From contig JAWKNK010000006.1 of the NCBI GenBank assembly GCA_041391745.1, positions 62,001-126,000 of the forward strand: DNA of 64,000 nt, given 5' to 3'. Shown piece after piece: positions 50,836-59,737 of this stretch. Both the position numbers and the translations under genes were made by a program. Positions within the stretch are counted from its first letter, which is position 1. Every line of letters begins with the position of its first letter. Under the pieces are notes generated by a model. It saw nothing but the letters and a program-made list of their open reading frames with translations, ran no database searches and was not told the DNA's origin. This stretch comes from JAIXWP01 sp041391745. Lineage in GTDB: Bacteria; Bacteroidota; Bacteroidia; Flavobacteriales_D; Sanyastnellaceae.

Positions 50836-52050
50836 ATGAAGAAGTTTGATATTCCATCAGAATTTAGGTCAACTATCATTGGAAGTTTAAAGAATTTCCG
50901 AAAAACCAAGGATCCTAGGAAGCAAAATTTTGAGCCAAGTGAAATTTCATTTGGTAAAATCACATTTGTAATTCCTCGCCACTTTGGATTCTGTTATGGA
51001 GTAGAAAACGCCATCGAAATTTCTTACAAAGCCATAAAGGAAAATCCTGGAAAGAGAATTTTTTTACTCAGTCAAATGATTCACAACCCTGCTGTGAATG
51101 AAGATTTGCAATCGCACGGGATTGATTTCATTATGGATACAGAAGGACAGCAATTGATTGAGTGGAATGAGGTGAAAGCAGAAGATGTGGTGATTATTCC
51201 TGCCTTTGGTACAACCATAGAAATTGAAAATTTATTGAAAGAAAAAGGTGTTGAAACGCAACGTTACAATACCACTTGTCCTTTTGTAGAAAAGGTTTGG
51301 AAGCGATCAGCGGAGATTGGAAAAAATGGATACACGAACATCATCCATGGGAAGTACAAGCACGAAGAAACGCGTGCTACTTTTTCTCACAGTAATGAAA
51401 ACTCTCCTTCGTTGATTATTCGCGACATGAAGGAAGCTGAGGTGTTGGCTGATTTTATAACACAAAAAAGGACTCAAGAAGATTTTGAAACTGCATTCGC
51501 GGGAAAATATTCGAAAGGATTTGATGCCAAGAAAGATTTATCCAAAATAGGTGTGGTGAATCAAACTACCATGCTGGCCACCGAAACACAAGAAATTGCA
51601 GATTATTTGAAAAAAGTAATTGAAGGTTTTGCAGGTGAGGGGGCGTTTGCGGATACGAGAGACACGCTTTGTTATGCCACAAACGATAATCAGCAAGCTA
51701 CGCTTGCTGTTTTGGACTCGGGTGCCGATTTGGCCATAGTTGTAGGGGGCTACAATAGTTCTAATACCTCACAGCTTGCTACTATTTTGTCAGAAAAAAT
51801 GCCGGTTTATTTTATCAAAGATGAAAGTGAAATTTTATCTGAAAATCAAATAAATCATTTCATCTATAAAGATCAGGCTTTGGTAACAGCAAACGCCTGG
51901 CTTCCAGCTAAGGAAAATGTGAAAATCGTAGTAACGAGCGGTGCTTCTTGCCCTGATACAGTGGTAGAAGAGGTGCTTCGCAAAGTGCTGGCAGTATCAG
52001 GAGTGGATGCCGATATTCAAGCGGTACTAGAAGGTTATATTCAAGAATAA
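50836..52050 (+). CDS. ispH: 4-hydroxy-3-methylbut-2-enyl diphosphate reductase
   Basis: IspH (LytB) is the last enzyme of the MEP pathway and gives isopentenyl and dimethylallyl diphosphate. The product of 404 residues has the three iron-sulfur cysteines in FGFCYGV (Cys53), NTTCPFVEKV and GASCPDTVVEEV, plus the HGK and NQTTML substrate segments. It is longer than the E. coli enzyme (316) by an N-terminal extension of about 40 residues and extra middle loops, as in other Bacteroidota. It provides precursors for the carotenoid operon downstream and for the ether-lipid and quinone routes. Confidence 0.94.
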   Translation: MKKFDIPSEFRSTIIGSLKNFRKTKDPRKQNFEPSEISFGKITFVIPRHFGFCYGVENAIEISYKAIKENPGKRIFLLSQMIHNPAVNEDLQSHGIDFIMDTEGQQLIEWNEVKAEDVVIIPAFGTTIEIENLLKEKGVETQRYNTTCPFVEKVWKRSAEIGKNGYTNIIHGKYKHEETRATFSHSNENSPSLIIRDMKEAEVLADFITQKRTQEDFETAFAGKYSKGFDAKKDLSKIGVVNQTTMLATETQEIADYLKKVIEGFAGEGAFADTRDTLCYATNDNQQATLAVLDSGADLAIVVGGYNSSNTSQLATILSEKMPVYFIKDESEILSENQINHFIYKDQALVTANAWLPAKENVKIVVTSGASCPDTVVEEVLRKVLAVSGVDADIQAVLEGYIQE

Positions 52051-52069
52051 GTATTCGGTTTTTCATTTG

Positions 52070-52077
52070 TACCTTTG
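52070..52077 (+). promoter_or_regulatory. Bacteroidota -7 promoter element
   Basis: TACCTTTG matches TAnnTTTG exactly, 25 bases before the mutL ATG, and probably drives the mutL-rhomboid-rhomboid-EEP operon. Confidence 0.5.
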
Positions 52078-52102
52078 ACTGCCCGAAATACAAGGGCATT
52101 GT

Positions 52103-53926
52103 ATGTCAGATATTATTCAATTATTACCAGAAAATGTAGCCAACCAAATTGCGGCAGGGGAAGTTGTTCAACGACCCGCTTCTGCGATTAAAGAGATGGT
52201 TGAAAATTCAATCGACGCGGAAGCAAAGTCGATCCATATTGTGGTGAAGGATGCTGGTAAAACATTGATTCAAGTCATTGATAATGGCAAGGGAATGAGC
52301 GCTCAGGATGCTCGAATGTGTTTCGAACGTCACGCGACTTCAAAACTCAAAACTTCCGAAGATCTTTTTAATATCGTAACCAAAGGGTTTCGAGGTGAAG
52401 CTTTGGCGAGTATCGCTGCGATAGCACAAGTGGAAATGAAAACCAGAGAGCGCGGCCAAGATTTGGGTACAAGAATAGAGATTGAGGGTTCAAAGTTTTT
52501 GCAAAGTGAACCTTGCTCTTGTCCGGAAGGGACAAATCTTGCTATCAAGAATTTATTTTTTAATGTTCCTGCACGTCGCTACTTTTTGAAAAGTGATGCG
52601 ATAGAGTTTAAGCATATCATCGAGGAGATTCAGCGTGTTGCTTTGACACACCCAGATATTGAATTTAAGTTGACGCATAATGGGGGAGAAGTTTTCAATT
52701 ATCCCAAAGCTACATTGCGTCAGCGCATCGTTCACGTTTTTGGAAATAAGTACAATGAAAAATTAGTTCCAGTAGAGGAACATACGGATATAGTCAACGT
52801 TAGTGGCTACGTTGGAAAGCCGGATGCATCCAAAAAAACGAGAGGAGAGCAATATATCTTTGTAAATAATCGATTCATCAAGAATTCGTATTTGAATCAT
52901 GCGATTGTTGGTGCTTTTGATCAACTATTGCCGGACGGACATTTTCCTCTTTACTTAGTTTATCTAGATATTGATCCAGCACAAATCGATATCAATATTC
53001 ATCCGACAAAAACAGAAATAAAATTTCAGGATGAAAGAGCTATCTATGCGATTCTTCACGCAGCTGTGAAACGTGCGTTGGGACGACATAACATTTCTCC
53101 CACACTAGATTTTAATCAAGAGACGGCAATAGCAATCGATCCAATTCGAGCGGACAAGCCAATAGTGGAGCCTAAAATCGACCTGAACCCGAATTATAAT
53201 CCTTTTGAATCGACACGTCCGAAGCGCGAGTCGTTGGCTCAAGGATGGTTCGATAATAAGCAAGAGTCGCGAAAGGGATGGCAAGAGCTTCTTGAAATAT
53301 CACGCATGGTAAATGATGATATTGAAACGGAAGTTACTCCTGAAAAACTTTTCGACCTGGATGAAGATTTTTATCCTATTCAGTGGAACAGGAGGTATAT
53401 CGTAGTGCCCGGCGAGGCGGAAATGCTCATGGTGGATCAACAACGCGCTCACCGCCGAATTTTATTTGAAAGATATTTTCAAGCTATTGAAAAAAGGTCA
53501 GGGTCTATTCAGCAATTACTTTTTCCGGAAGTAATCGAATTAAGCGATACTGATTTTCATTTGATGCAAGAAATTATTGACGATGTGCGCGCCTTGGGAT
53601 TTGACATTGAGGAGTTCGGAAGTCGCGCCTATCAGGTGCTTGGAATTCCTTCGGATGCAAATGTGAGCGACGCTGAGAAGCTGATGCAAGAGTTTTTGGA
53701 AAATTTAAAAAATGAACAGATAAATCTTGGATTAACTTCGAAGCAGAAACTAGCTTGGGCAATGGCTGAGAGCACTTCCATTAAGTATGGTCAGATGCTG
53801 ACCTTACCTGAGCTGAAGGATTTGGTGCAGCGATTGATGGCTTGCAACCAGCCTCAATACGCTCAAGGAAATAAAGTAGTTTATATTCGAGTTACAACTG
53901 ATCAAATAGATCAACAATTCAAATAG
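52103..53926 (+). CDS. mutL: DNA mismatch repair protein MutL
   Basis: MutL couples mismatch recognition by MutS to strand removal. The 607-residue product has the GHKL ATPase motifs LPENVANQIAAGEVVQRPAS, MVENSIDAEA, DNGKGM and GFRGEALASIAAIA, the transducer domain with NVPARRYFLKS and HPTKTEIKF, and a C-terminal dimerisation domain (about 415-607). The endonuclease motif DQHA(X)2E(X)4E is represented only by VDQQRAHRRILFERY, so nicking activity is uncertain. It starts the operon; the first rhomboid begins 1 base after its stop. Confidence 0.95.
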   Translation: MSDIIQLLPENVANQIAAGEVVQRPASAIKEMVENSIDAEAKSIHIVVKDAGKTLIQVIDNGKGMSAQDARMCFERHATSKLKTSEDLFNIVTKGFRGEALASIAAIAQVEMKTRERGQDLGTRIEIEGSKFLQSEPCSCPEGTNLAIKNLFFNVPARRYFLKSDAIEFKHIIEEIQRVALTHPDIEFKLTHNGGEVFNYPKATLRQRIVHVFGNKYNEKLVPVEEHTDIVNVSGYVGKPDASKKTRGEQYIFVNNRFIKNSYLNHAIVGAFDQLLPDGHFPLYLVYLDIDPAQIDINIHPTKTEIKFQDERAIYAILHAAVKRALGRHNISPTLDFNQETAIAIDPIRADKPIVEPKIDLNPNYNPFESTRPKRESLAQGWFDNKQESRKGWQELLEISRMVNDDIETEVTPEKLFDLDEDFYPIQWNRRYIVVPGEAEMLMVDQQRAHRRILFERYFQAIEKRSGSIQQLLFPEVIELSDTDFHLMQEIIDDVRALGFDIEEFGSRAYQVLGIPSDANVSDAEKLMQEFLENLKNEQINLGLTSKQKLAWAMAESTSIKYGQMLTLPELKDLVQRLMACNQPQYAQGNKVVYIRVTTDQIDQQFK

Positions 53927-53927
53927 T

Positions 53928-54668
53928 ATGTTTAGTCAGATTACACCTGCAGTTAAAAATATTATCATTCTCAATGTGCTTGTGTTTCTCGCAGCTGCGG
54001 TGATTCCAGGGCTTCAAGAGACGTTTACTGGTTATTATTTTCAAAGTCCCAATTTTAGACCGTGGCAAATTATTACCCACATGTTCACTCACGCGCCATT
54101 GCGTTCTGGAAATATTGGGCACATATTCTTTAACATGTATGCCTTGTTTTTATTCGGAAGCGCGCTGGAGAGATATTGGGGTGCGAAGAAGTTCTTAGTG
54201 TACTATTTGATATCTGGTCTGGGAGCGTTTTTTCTTCACGAAGCAATCAACTATTACACCATTCACAACTTGATGTCGCAGCTTTCGGCTTCTGAAATTC
54301 AAGATGTTTTTGAAAATGGCTATTCTTATCTCACTCAAAATAGAAATTACACAAATCAAATTCAAGGGTCTTTAAATCTTGCGTTGAATATAGGTGTGGT
54401 TGGTGCGAGTGGCTGCGTATTTGGTGTATTGCTTGCTTTTGGTATGTTGTTCCCGAATACTCAATTGATGTTATTGTTTCCTCCAATACCATTGAAAGCG
54501 AAGTTTTTCGTAATGATTTATGGTGCGCTAGAATTGTACTTAGCTCTTCAAAATGCACCAGACGATAATGTGGCTCACTTTGCCCACTTGGGAGGTATGA
54601 TCTTCGGTTTTATTTTGCTTAAATATTGGCAAAAGCGTGATGGTACTTACTATAAGGATCGCATTTAA
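53928..54668 (+). CDS. rhomboid family intramembrane serine protease (first of a tandem pair)
   Basis: The 246-residue membrane protein has a rhomboid core: IITHMFTHAPLRSGNIGHIFFNM (residues 48-70), the catalytic serine S161 in GVVGASGCVFG, and the catalytic histidine in FAHLGGMIFG (H220). A 40-residue loop between helices 3 and 4 (about 105-150) is larger than usual. The gene begins 1 base after mutL and is followed by a second rhomboid after 2 bases. Substrates are unknown. Confidence 0.9.
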   Translation: MFSQITPAVKNIIILNVLVFLAAAVIPGLQETFTGYYFQSPNFRPWQIITHMFTHAPLRSGNIGHIFFNMYALFLFGSALERYWGAKKFLVYYLISGLGAFFLHEAINYYTIHNLMSQLSASEIQDVFENGYSYLTQNRNYTNQIQGSLNLALNIGVVGASGCVFGVLLAFGMLFPNTQLMLLFPPIPLKAKFFVMIYGALELYLALQNAPDDNVAHFAHLGGMIFGFILLKYWQKRDGTYYKDRI

Positions 54669-54670
54669 GC

Positions 54671-55552
54671 ATGAATATTATAGAAGATATAAAAAATTCA
54701 CTTAGAAAAGGTGACGGATTGACGCGTCTGCTTGCAGTGAATATTGTGATATTCATTGTTATTCAATTGGTCTACATTGGCTCGGCGCTTGTGCTCAACG
54801 ATAGTTTTGTAAAAGCGCATCCTGATCTTTATCTCGCCGCAAGTTCGAGTTGGGAGGTGATGCTTCATCGACCATGGAGCATCATTACTCACATGTTTAC
54901 ACATGAAGCTTTTGGACATTTCTTATTTAATATTTTCGTTTTATACACAGGTGGAAAACTCTTTAGAACGTTTTTTACCAGCTCGCAATTGGTAGTGAAT
55001 TACATACTCGGCGGTCTTTCTGGGTATTTGATGTTTTTCTTGTTTTTCAACATTTTTCCAGCATTTCGAAGTGAGTCTTATGTATTGGGTGCGAGCGCTG
55101 CAGTGATGTCTATTATATTTACGGTAGGCATTACCAAACCACATTTCGTGGTACGCCTGTTTGGCGTATTTGAGATGAAATTGATTTGGCTCTGCGGACT
55201 GTTAGTTGTTGTTGACTTGATCGGAATAAGAAAAGGGTTTAATTCCGGAGGGCATATCGGTCACCTTGGTGGTGCACTTTTTGGAGCTTTTTATGGTTAT
55301 CAATATCGAAATGGAAAAGTGATGGGAAATGGATTAAACAGATTTTTAGATAGATTAAAAAATGTCTTTTCAGGTAGAAAGAGTCATTTGAAAACAGTTC
55401 ATCATCGTCCTATTTCAGATGAAGAATTTAATGCCGAGAAGACGAAACGTCAAAAAAGAGTAGATGAAATTTTAGATAAAATAAATCGATCTGGTTACGA
55501 AAGTTTGTCAAAAGACGAAAAGGATTTTTTATTTAAGTACAGTCAGAAATAA
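54671..55552 (+). CDS. rhomboid family intramembrane serine protease (second of a tandem pair)
   Basis: The 293-residue product has the rhomboid elements IITHMFTHEAFGHFLFNIFV (residues 71-90), the catalytic serine S142 in VLGASAAVMS, and the histidine H198 in GGHIGHLGGALFG. The last 80 residues are a cytoplasmic, basic tail ending in SDEEFNAEKTKRQKRVDEIL, a segment seen in Bacteroidota rhomboids. It is 2 bases after the first rhomboid and 2 bases before the EEP gene. The pair could form a heteromer or divide substrates; this is speculation. Confidence 0.9.
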   Translation: MNIIEDIKNSLRKGDGLTRLLAVNIVIFIVIQLVYIGSALVLNDSFVKAHPDLYLAASSSWEVMLHRPWSIITHMFTHEAFGHFLFNIFVLYTGGKLFRTFFTSSQLVVNYILGGLSGYLMFFLFFNIFPAFRSESYVLGASAAVMSIIFTVGITKPHFVVRLFGVFEMKLIWLCGLLVVVDLIGIRKGFNSGGHIGHLGGALFGAFYGYQYRNGKVMGNGLNRFLDRLKNVFSGRKSHLKTVHHRPISDEEFNAEKTKRQKRVDEILDKINRSGYESLSKDEKDFLFKYSQK

Positions 55553-55554
55553 TT

Positions 55555-56673
55555 TTGGAGAACGAGAAAAAAAAGAAACGCTTTAGGTTTTCAAAATTGA
55601 TGCTTTATGCCAATTTTGCGGCTATTCTTTTCCTCCTTGTTTCATACGTCATTCCTCAGTTTAAGCCAACAAGCATAGGTTATTTGGCTCTCCTCGGTTT
55701 GGGCTTTCCAATACTGCTTTTAATCAATATTTTATTCATAGCTTTTTGGTTATTTCGACGTCCTAGGTTTATCGTCCTTTCGGGATTAGCGATATTGATC
55801 GGTCTTCCAGTGGTAACCGATTTCTTTCGCTTTTCTCTCGGTGAAGATGCGGTAGATGAAGAGGATGATTTAATTGAGGTGATGACTTTTAACGCGCATC
55901 TTTTTGGCGTTTATGATAAAGAAAATTCAACAGAAAAAAGGGATGAGATTTTTGAAATATTGAAAGGCGAAAGTCCAGACATAATTTGCTTTCAAGAGTT
56001 TTTTCACTCGGATAGAAAAGGATATTTTACGACTAAAGACTCTTTGCTAAAATTTTTACCTACAAAGTATTATCACGAGCGCTACACGCATGCTGTAAAT
56101 GGTAGAAATTACTTTGGGGTTGCTCTCTTTTCAAAATACAAAATCATCAATAAAGGATTTATTCCGTTTGAATCTGACGTCAATAATTTTTGCATTTATG
56201 CCGATGTTGTTATAAAGAATGATACGGTTAGAGTGTACAATGCGCATTTGCAATCTATTCGATTTAAGCCAGAAGACTATGCTTTTGTAGAAGACAATAA
56301 GAATCAAGAGGAAATTAAAACTGGAATAACTAGAATTGCTCAACGCTTGAAAATTGCCTTTCAAAAAAGACAAACTCAAGTAGAGAAGGTGGCTGAAAGC
56401 ATAAAGATTTGCAAGTATCCTGTAATTCTTTGTGGCGACTTCAACGACACGCCTGTTTCATACACGTATGATACGTTTTCTGATTTACTGAAGGATAGTT
56501 TTAGAGAACAGGGTTCGGGAATTGGAAATACTTACAACGGAGCGTTTCCTTCTTTTAGAATCGATTACATCTTTCATTCGGACACACTTCAAACAGATTA
56601 TTATAGAACGATAAAAGAGGATGTTTCTGACCACTACCCTGTTGTAGCTGGCATGCATTTTAAGCAGCCATAA
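55555..56673 (+). CDS. membrane-anchored endonuclease/exonuclease/phosphatase family protein
   Basis: The 372-residue product has three N-terminal membrane helices (about residues 15-100) and then an EEP hydrolase domain with VMTFNAHLFGVYD, DIICFQEFF, GRNYFGVALFSKY, VYNAHLQSI, ILCGDFNDTP and SDHYPVVAGM, which keep the catalytic acidic, His and Asn residues. Relatives include nucleases, phosphatases and sphingomyelinases, and the substrate here is unknown. The start is a TTG (TTGGAGAACGAG) right behind the rhomboid stop because no ATG precedes the conserved lysine-rich start. Its end overlaps the convergent crtYcd gene by 14 bases. Confidence 0.85.
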   Translation: MENEKKKKRFRFSKLMLYANFAAILFLLVSYVIPQFKPTSIGYLALLGLGFPILLLINILFIAFWLFRRPRFIVLSGLAILIGLPVVTDFFRFSLGEDAVDEEDDLIEVMTFNAHLFGVYDKENSTEKRDEIFEILKGESPDIICFQEFFHSDRKGYFTTKDSLLKFLPTKYYHERYTHAVNGRNYFGVALFSKYKIINKGFIPFESDVNNFCIYADVVIKNDTVRVYNAHLQSIRFKPEDYAFVEDNKNQEEIKTGITRIAQRLKIAFQKRQTQVEKVAESIKICKYPVILCGDFNDTPVSYTYDTFSDLLKDSFREQGSGIGNTYNGAFPSFRIDYIFHSDTLQTDYYRTIKEDVSDHYPVVAGMHFKQP

Positions 56674-57397
56674 ATCGCTTCTTGGACCATTCATAAACAG
56701 GAATGGATATGAGCAACATCAACATTCCATAAAAGAAATCATCTAATGGTACGCTCCAAATGCGGATGCCAAGGTTATGGGAATTGTTGTACCAAACAAT
56801 CATGTCGCTTACTTGATCGGGATACATATTGATAAAATGATACTGAGTAAAGTTTATCCCTGTGAGCACACCATTTGAAAGATAGAATGGAACAAGCAAT
56901 ACAATCCATGAGAAATGGAGGAGACCAAGCTTTTTAAACTTTAAGCCAATTAATATTCCTAAAGCTACGATTGTCAACACCGCTGTAGTTGCCGTGTACC
57001 AATGAGTGAAGTTGACGAATAATATTGGAATCAATATTAGAATATAGAACCCACTCCATTTCTTTCCATTCCAACGTTCATTGACTTTTGGAAAGAGGTA
57101 ATTGAAACTTTCATAAGTGAAAATACAAGCGTAGGGAATGCAAATAAAAAAGAGCCATTCTTCAATTGGGAGATTTATCAATTTTATCCCGGTAAGGTAC
57201 TTTTCATTGAACCCCCAAATGCCCTCAGAAGTGAAATAGATATCCCAAGGAATGAAAACGATCATCATGGCTAAAATGCCAACTCCTAGCGCCTTCCAAT
57301 ACTTGTAGAAGGGCATTTTGGAATAAAAGGAAAATAAAAACGGAAAGAGTAATACTCCCAAGTCTATCGCTAGGTAGTAGTACTTAAATGGAATCAT
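56660..57397 (-). CDS. crtYcd: lycopene cyclase, CrtYcd fusion type
   Basis: This membrane cyclase turns lycopene into beta-carotene. The 245-residue product is a tandem fusion of the two small CrtYc and CrtYd-type domains: the first half has FIPWDIYFTSEGIWGFNEKY and LPIEEWLFFICIPY, the second half repeats it as NFTQYHF and VPLDDFFYGMLMLL. Each half has about three helices. It is the last gene of the carotenoid operon and overlaps crtZ by 4 bases. Fused CrtYcd is typical of Bacteroidota, unlike the soluble CrtY of Proteobacteria. Confidence 0.9.
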   Translation of the reverse strand: MIPFKYYYLAIDLGVLLFPFLFSFYSKMPFYKYWKALGVGILAMMIVFIPWDIYFTSEGIWGFNEKYLTGIKLINLPIEEWLFFICIPYACIFTYESFNYLFPKVNERWNGKKWSGFYILILIPILFVNFTHWYTATTAVLTIVALGILIGLKFKKLGLLHFSWIVLLVPFYLSNGVLTGINFTQYHFINMYPDQVSDMIVWYNNSHNLGIRIWSVPLDDFFYGMLMLLISIPVYEWSKKRFMAA

Positions 57398-57867
57398 GCA
57401 GTACGCGTTTTATTTTCTTTGTACTTGATGGCTTCTCTGAAATATTTCATTGGTACGAGAAGCATTCCAAAACATTCACCCTCTTCTTTTCCTTGGTGTT
57501 TGTGGTGCACTTTGTGCGCTTTGCGAATTGCTCTGAAATAAATATTATCTGTTCGTTTAAACCAATCAAAACGCTGATGAATCAGTACATCGTGGACAAG
57601 GAAATAGGCAATTCCGTAGAATAAAATACCTAACCCTATAAAGAATCTGAAGTCATAATTGTTGAGTGCTCCCAACATCATTAAAGTTGCAGAAGGGGCA
57701 GCATAAATAAGGAAGAACACATCATTTTTTTCAAAGAATCCTTTTTGTGGTACATGGTGATCCTCATGGAAATACCACATGAATCCATGCATCACAAACT
57801 TGTGTGTAAACCACGCCATGAATTCCATTCCAAAAAAAGTAGCTATGGTGATTACCGCGTATATCAT
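57394..57867 (-). CDS. crtZ: beta-carotene hydroxylase
   Basis: CrtZ adds 3-hydroxyl groups to the beta rings, giving zeaxanthin from beta-carotene. The 157-residue membrane protein has the four diiron histidine clusters HKFVMH, HEDHH, HDVLIHQ and HKVHHKH in the right order. Its start overlaps the idi stop by 4 bases and its stop overlaps the crtYcd start by 4 bases. The last residues are a lysine/glutamate tail. No ketolase (crtW) is visible, so zeaxanthin or a derivative is the likely end product. Confidence 0.92.
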   Translation of the reverse strand: MIYAVITIATFFGMEFMAWFTHKFVMHGFMWYFHEDHHVPQKGFFEKNDVFFLIYAAPSATLMMLGALNNYDFRFFIGLGILFYGIAYFLVHDVLIHQRFDWFKRTDNIYFRAIRKAHKVHHKHQGKEEGECFGMLLVPMKYFREAIKYKENKTRTA

Positions 57868-58391
57868 GATTGAAAACTCTTTATTGATTTTTCTTTAAAC
57901 GTCTTTATTGCAATTTTGAACCATTCAGTGTATTGACCAGGGTTTTGGAGAATGTCATTTTCAATCCAAATCAGATCTACATACTTCCAGTCTTCAACTT
58001 CGTCTACATTTATATCTGGCTTTCCGTTATACGTTCCGATATAGACATGGTCAAATTCATGTTCAATGAGTCCTTGGTCGAGAGATGCTTTGTAGATGAA
58101 TTGAAAAGCAGGACTCATGTCACACGAAATTCCCATTTCTTCTTGAAGCCTGCGATTCACAGCATCTTTCAACGATTCTCCGGGCCTGGGATGCGAACAA
58201 CAAGTATTCGTCCACAATCCTCCGCTATGGTATTTCGAACTCGCACGTTTTTGGAGTAGGAGTTCATCATTATCATTAAAAAGAAAAATAGAAAAAGCTC
58301 GGTGCAAATCTCCACTGATGTGCGCTTGCATTTTTTCCATCGTTCCAATTTCTTGGTCGTTCTCGTTTACCAGTATTACTTCTTCTATCAT
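57864..58391 (-). CDS. idi: isopentenyl-diphosphate delta-isomerase, type I (Nudix)
   Basis: This type I (Nudix-fold) isomerase interconverts IPP and DMAPP. The 175-residue product has the catalytic Cys/Glu region LWTNTCCSHPRPGESLKDAV and REEMG-like LQEEMGISCD, with the second active-site motif HEFDHVYIG. It keeps the acidic ligands of the family. The gene sits within the carotenoid operon, with 4-base overlaps on both sides. Together with ispH it sets the isoprenoid supply. Confidence 0.93.
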   Translation of the reverse strand: MIEEVILVNENDQEIGTMEKMQAHISGDLHRAFSIFLFNDNDELLLQKRASSKYHSGGLWTNTCCSHPRPGESLKDAVNRRLQEEMGISCDMSPAFQFIYKASLDQGLIEHEFDHVYIGTYNGKPDINVDEVEDWKYVDLIWIENDILQNPGQYTEWFKIAIKTFKEKSIKSFQS

Positions 58392-58897
58392 AAATATTTC
58401 TTCAAAATGGCCATTTGAGAATCACTCAACTCTCCCGTATTTTTCATGTAAGCTAGGGCTTTTTTCCAAAAAGCAGAATCGGCCACTATTTTTTTATCTG
58501 TCAATGCTTTTAAAATCACATTGGCGTCTTTTTCAATATCTGAATTAAAATTCAAAAACCAAGGTGTTTCACATTGCATTGAAAATCTCAAAAAACGCAG
58601 TTCTGCATTGTTGGGTTCGCTTTCAATGCTCGCATTCAATAGTTCTTTACCTCTAGTAAACTGAGTTAACTTTTGTTGAACTCCCCCACAAAGTTCTGCA
58701 TACATGGCAGTAGCCATGCCTACATAAGCTTTCTCGGTGGCATTGTTTTGTTTGCTCGTTTTGGACCAATCGAAAAACTTTTGAATTCCGTTTACATCTT
58801 TCGCATTAAAAAAAAGCTTTTGATGATTTTCAAGTTGGCCGAAACCAATGTTGTAAAAATAGCAACTTACAAAAATCAAAAGAGTAATTCTCATCAT
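58388..58897 (-). CDS. exported helical protein of unknown function within the carotenoid operon
   Basis: I do not recognise this 169-residue protein. It begins with a signal peptide (MMRITLLIFVSCYFYNIGFGQ) and is otherwise helical and TPR-like: TEKAYVGMATAMYAELCGG, GKELLNASIESEPNNAELRFLRFS, and a C-terminal DSQMAILKKYL. It overlaps crtB by 4 bases and idi by 4 bases, so it is translated with the pathway enzymes. Its envelope location beside membrane-bound carotenoid enzymes suggests a role in pigment placement or in the same regulon. This is inference from position only. Confidence 0.72.
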   Translation of the reverse strand: MMRITLLIFVSCYFYNIGFGQLENHQKLFFNAKDVNGIQKFFDWSKTSKQNNATEKAYVGMATAMYAELCGGVQQKLTQFTRGKELLNASIESEPNNAELRFLRFSMQCETPWFLNFNSDIEKDANVILKALTDKKIVADSAFWKKALAYMKNTGELSDSQMAILKKYL

Positions 58898-59734
58898 AAC
58901 AGATTCAAATTATGCTGCACAAAACTTTTTAGAATTAACGCAAATTTTTTCTGATTTGGAATGCGAATACGCTCTTGCATGATGCATTCGCTCGGTAGCG
59001 CCTTGATCTTTTGGAATAGGCGAATGTAGTAGGTGTATGCTACGTATACTCCGAAGCGAGCATCTTTTGGGAGCATTAAGATTCCTTTGTATGCTTCTTC
59101 AAAATCTGCTTGAATTTCTTTTTCAATTTTCGCTTTTGTATTTGCATCAAAAGCTGAAAGATCTAAGCCTGGAAAATATGCTCTACCAAGCGTTTCGTAG
59201 TCAGCTTTTAGATCACGAAGGAAATTGATTTTTTGAAAAGCCGCTCCCAATCGCATAGCGTATGGTTTTAATCTTTCGTACTCCGATTTATTTCCTTCCG
59301 TAAATACTTTCAAGCACATTAATCCAACCACTTCGGCACTTCCAAGGATGTACTCGTCATACCCCATGCGGTCGTAAGCGTTTTTATCCAAATCCATTTC
59401 CATGCTTTTTAAAAAAGTATCTACGAGGTACCAATCGAAATTGAAATCGTGATAAACTTTTTGAAAGCTATTTAATATCGGATTAAGAGATATACGCTCT
59501 TCGATAGCACGTACCGTATCTTGACGAAATCTCTAGTAATTCGCGTTTATTGTAGTCGTGAAATGTATCTACGATTTCGTCTGCAAAACGCACAAAACCA
59601 TATACGGCATAGATGGGGTCGCGGAATTTTTTTCCGAGCGTTTTAATTCCTAAACTAAAGCTAGTGCTATAGGATGTAGTAGTTTTTCTACTGCATGCAA
59701 TGGAGACCTGATCGAATAGAGATTTTTGATTCAT
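58894..59734 (-). pseudogene. crtB: phytoene synthase, interrupted by a frameshift
   Basis: CrtB joins two GGPP molecules to phytoene. Frame 59734-59483 carries the N-terminus (YSTSFSLGIKTL, AVYGFVRFADEIVDTFHDY) and frame 59403-58894 the C-terminus (EYILGSAEVVGLMCLKVF, AAFQKINFLRDLKADYETLGRAYFP). Between them the third frame reads RQDTVRAIEERISLNPIL and on to LVDTFLKSMEMDLDKNAYDRM, so the protein is continuous from about 59529 apart from one extra base (or two missing) near 59530. Both aspartate-rich diphosphate motifs are present (DEIVD and DLKAD). An indel error or a recent mutation are both possible; with the frame restored the enzyme has about 280 residues. The gene lies 3 bases after crtI. 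Confidence 0.9.
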
Positions 59735-59737
59735 GGT

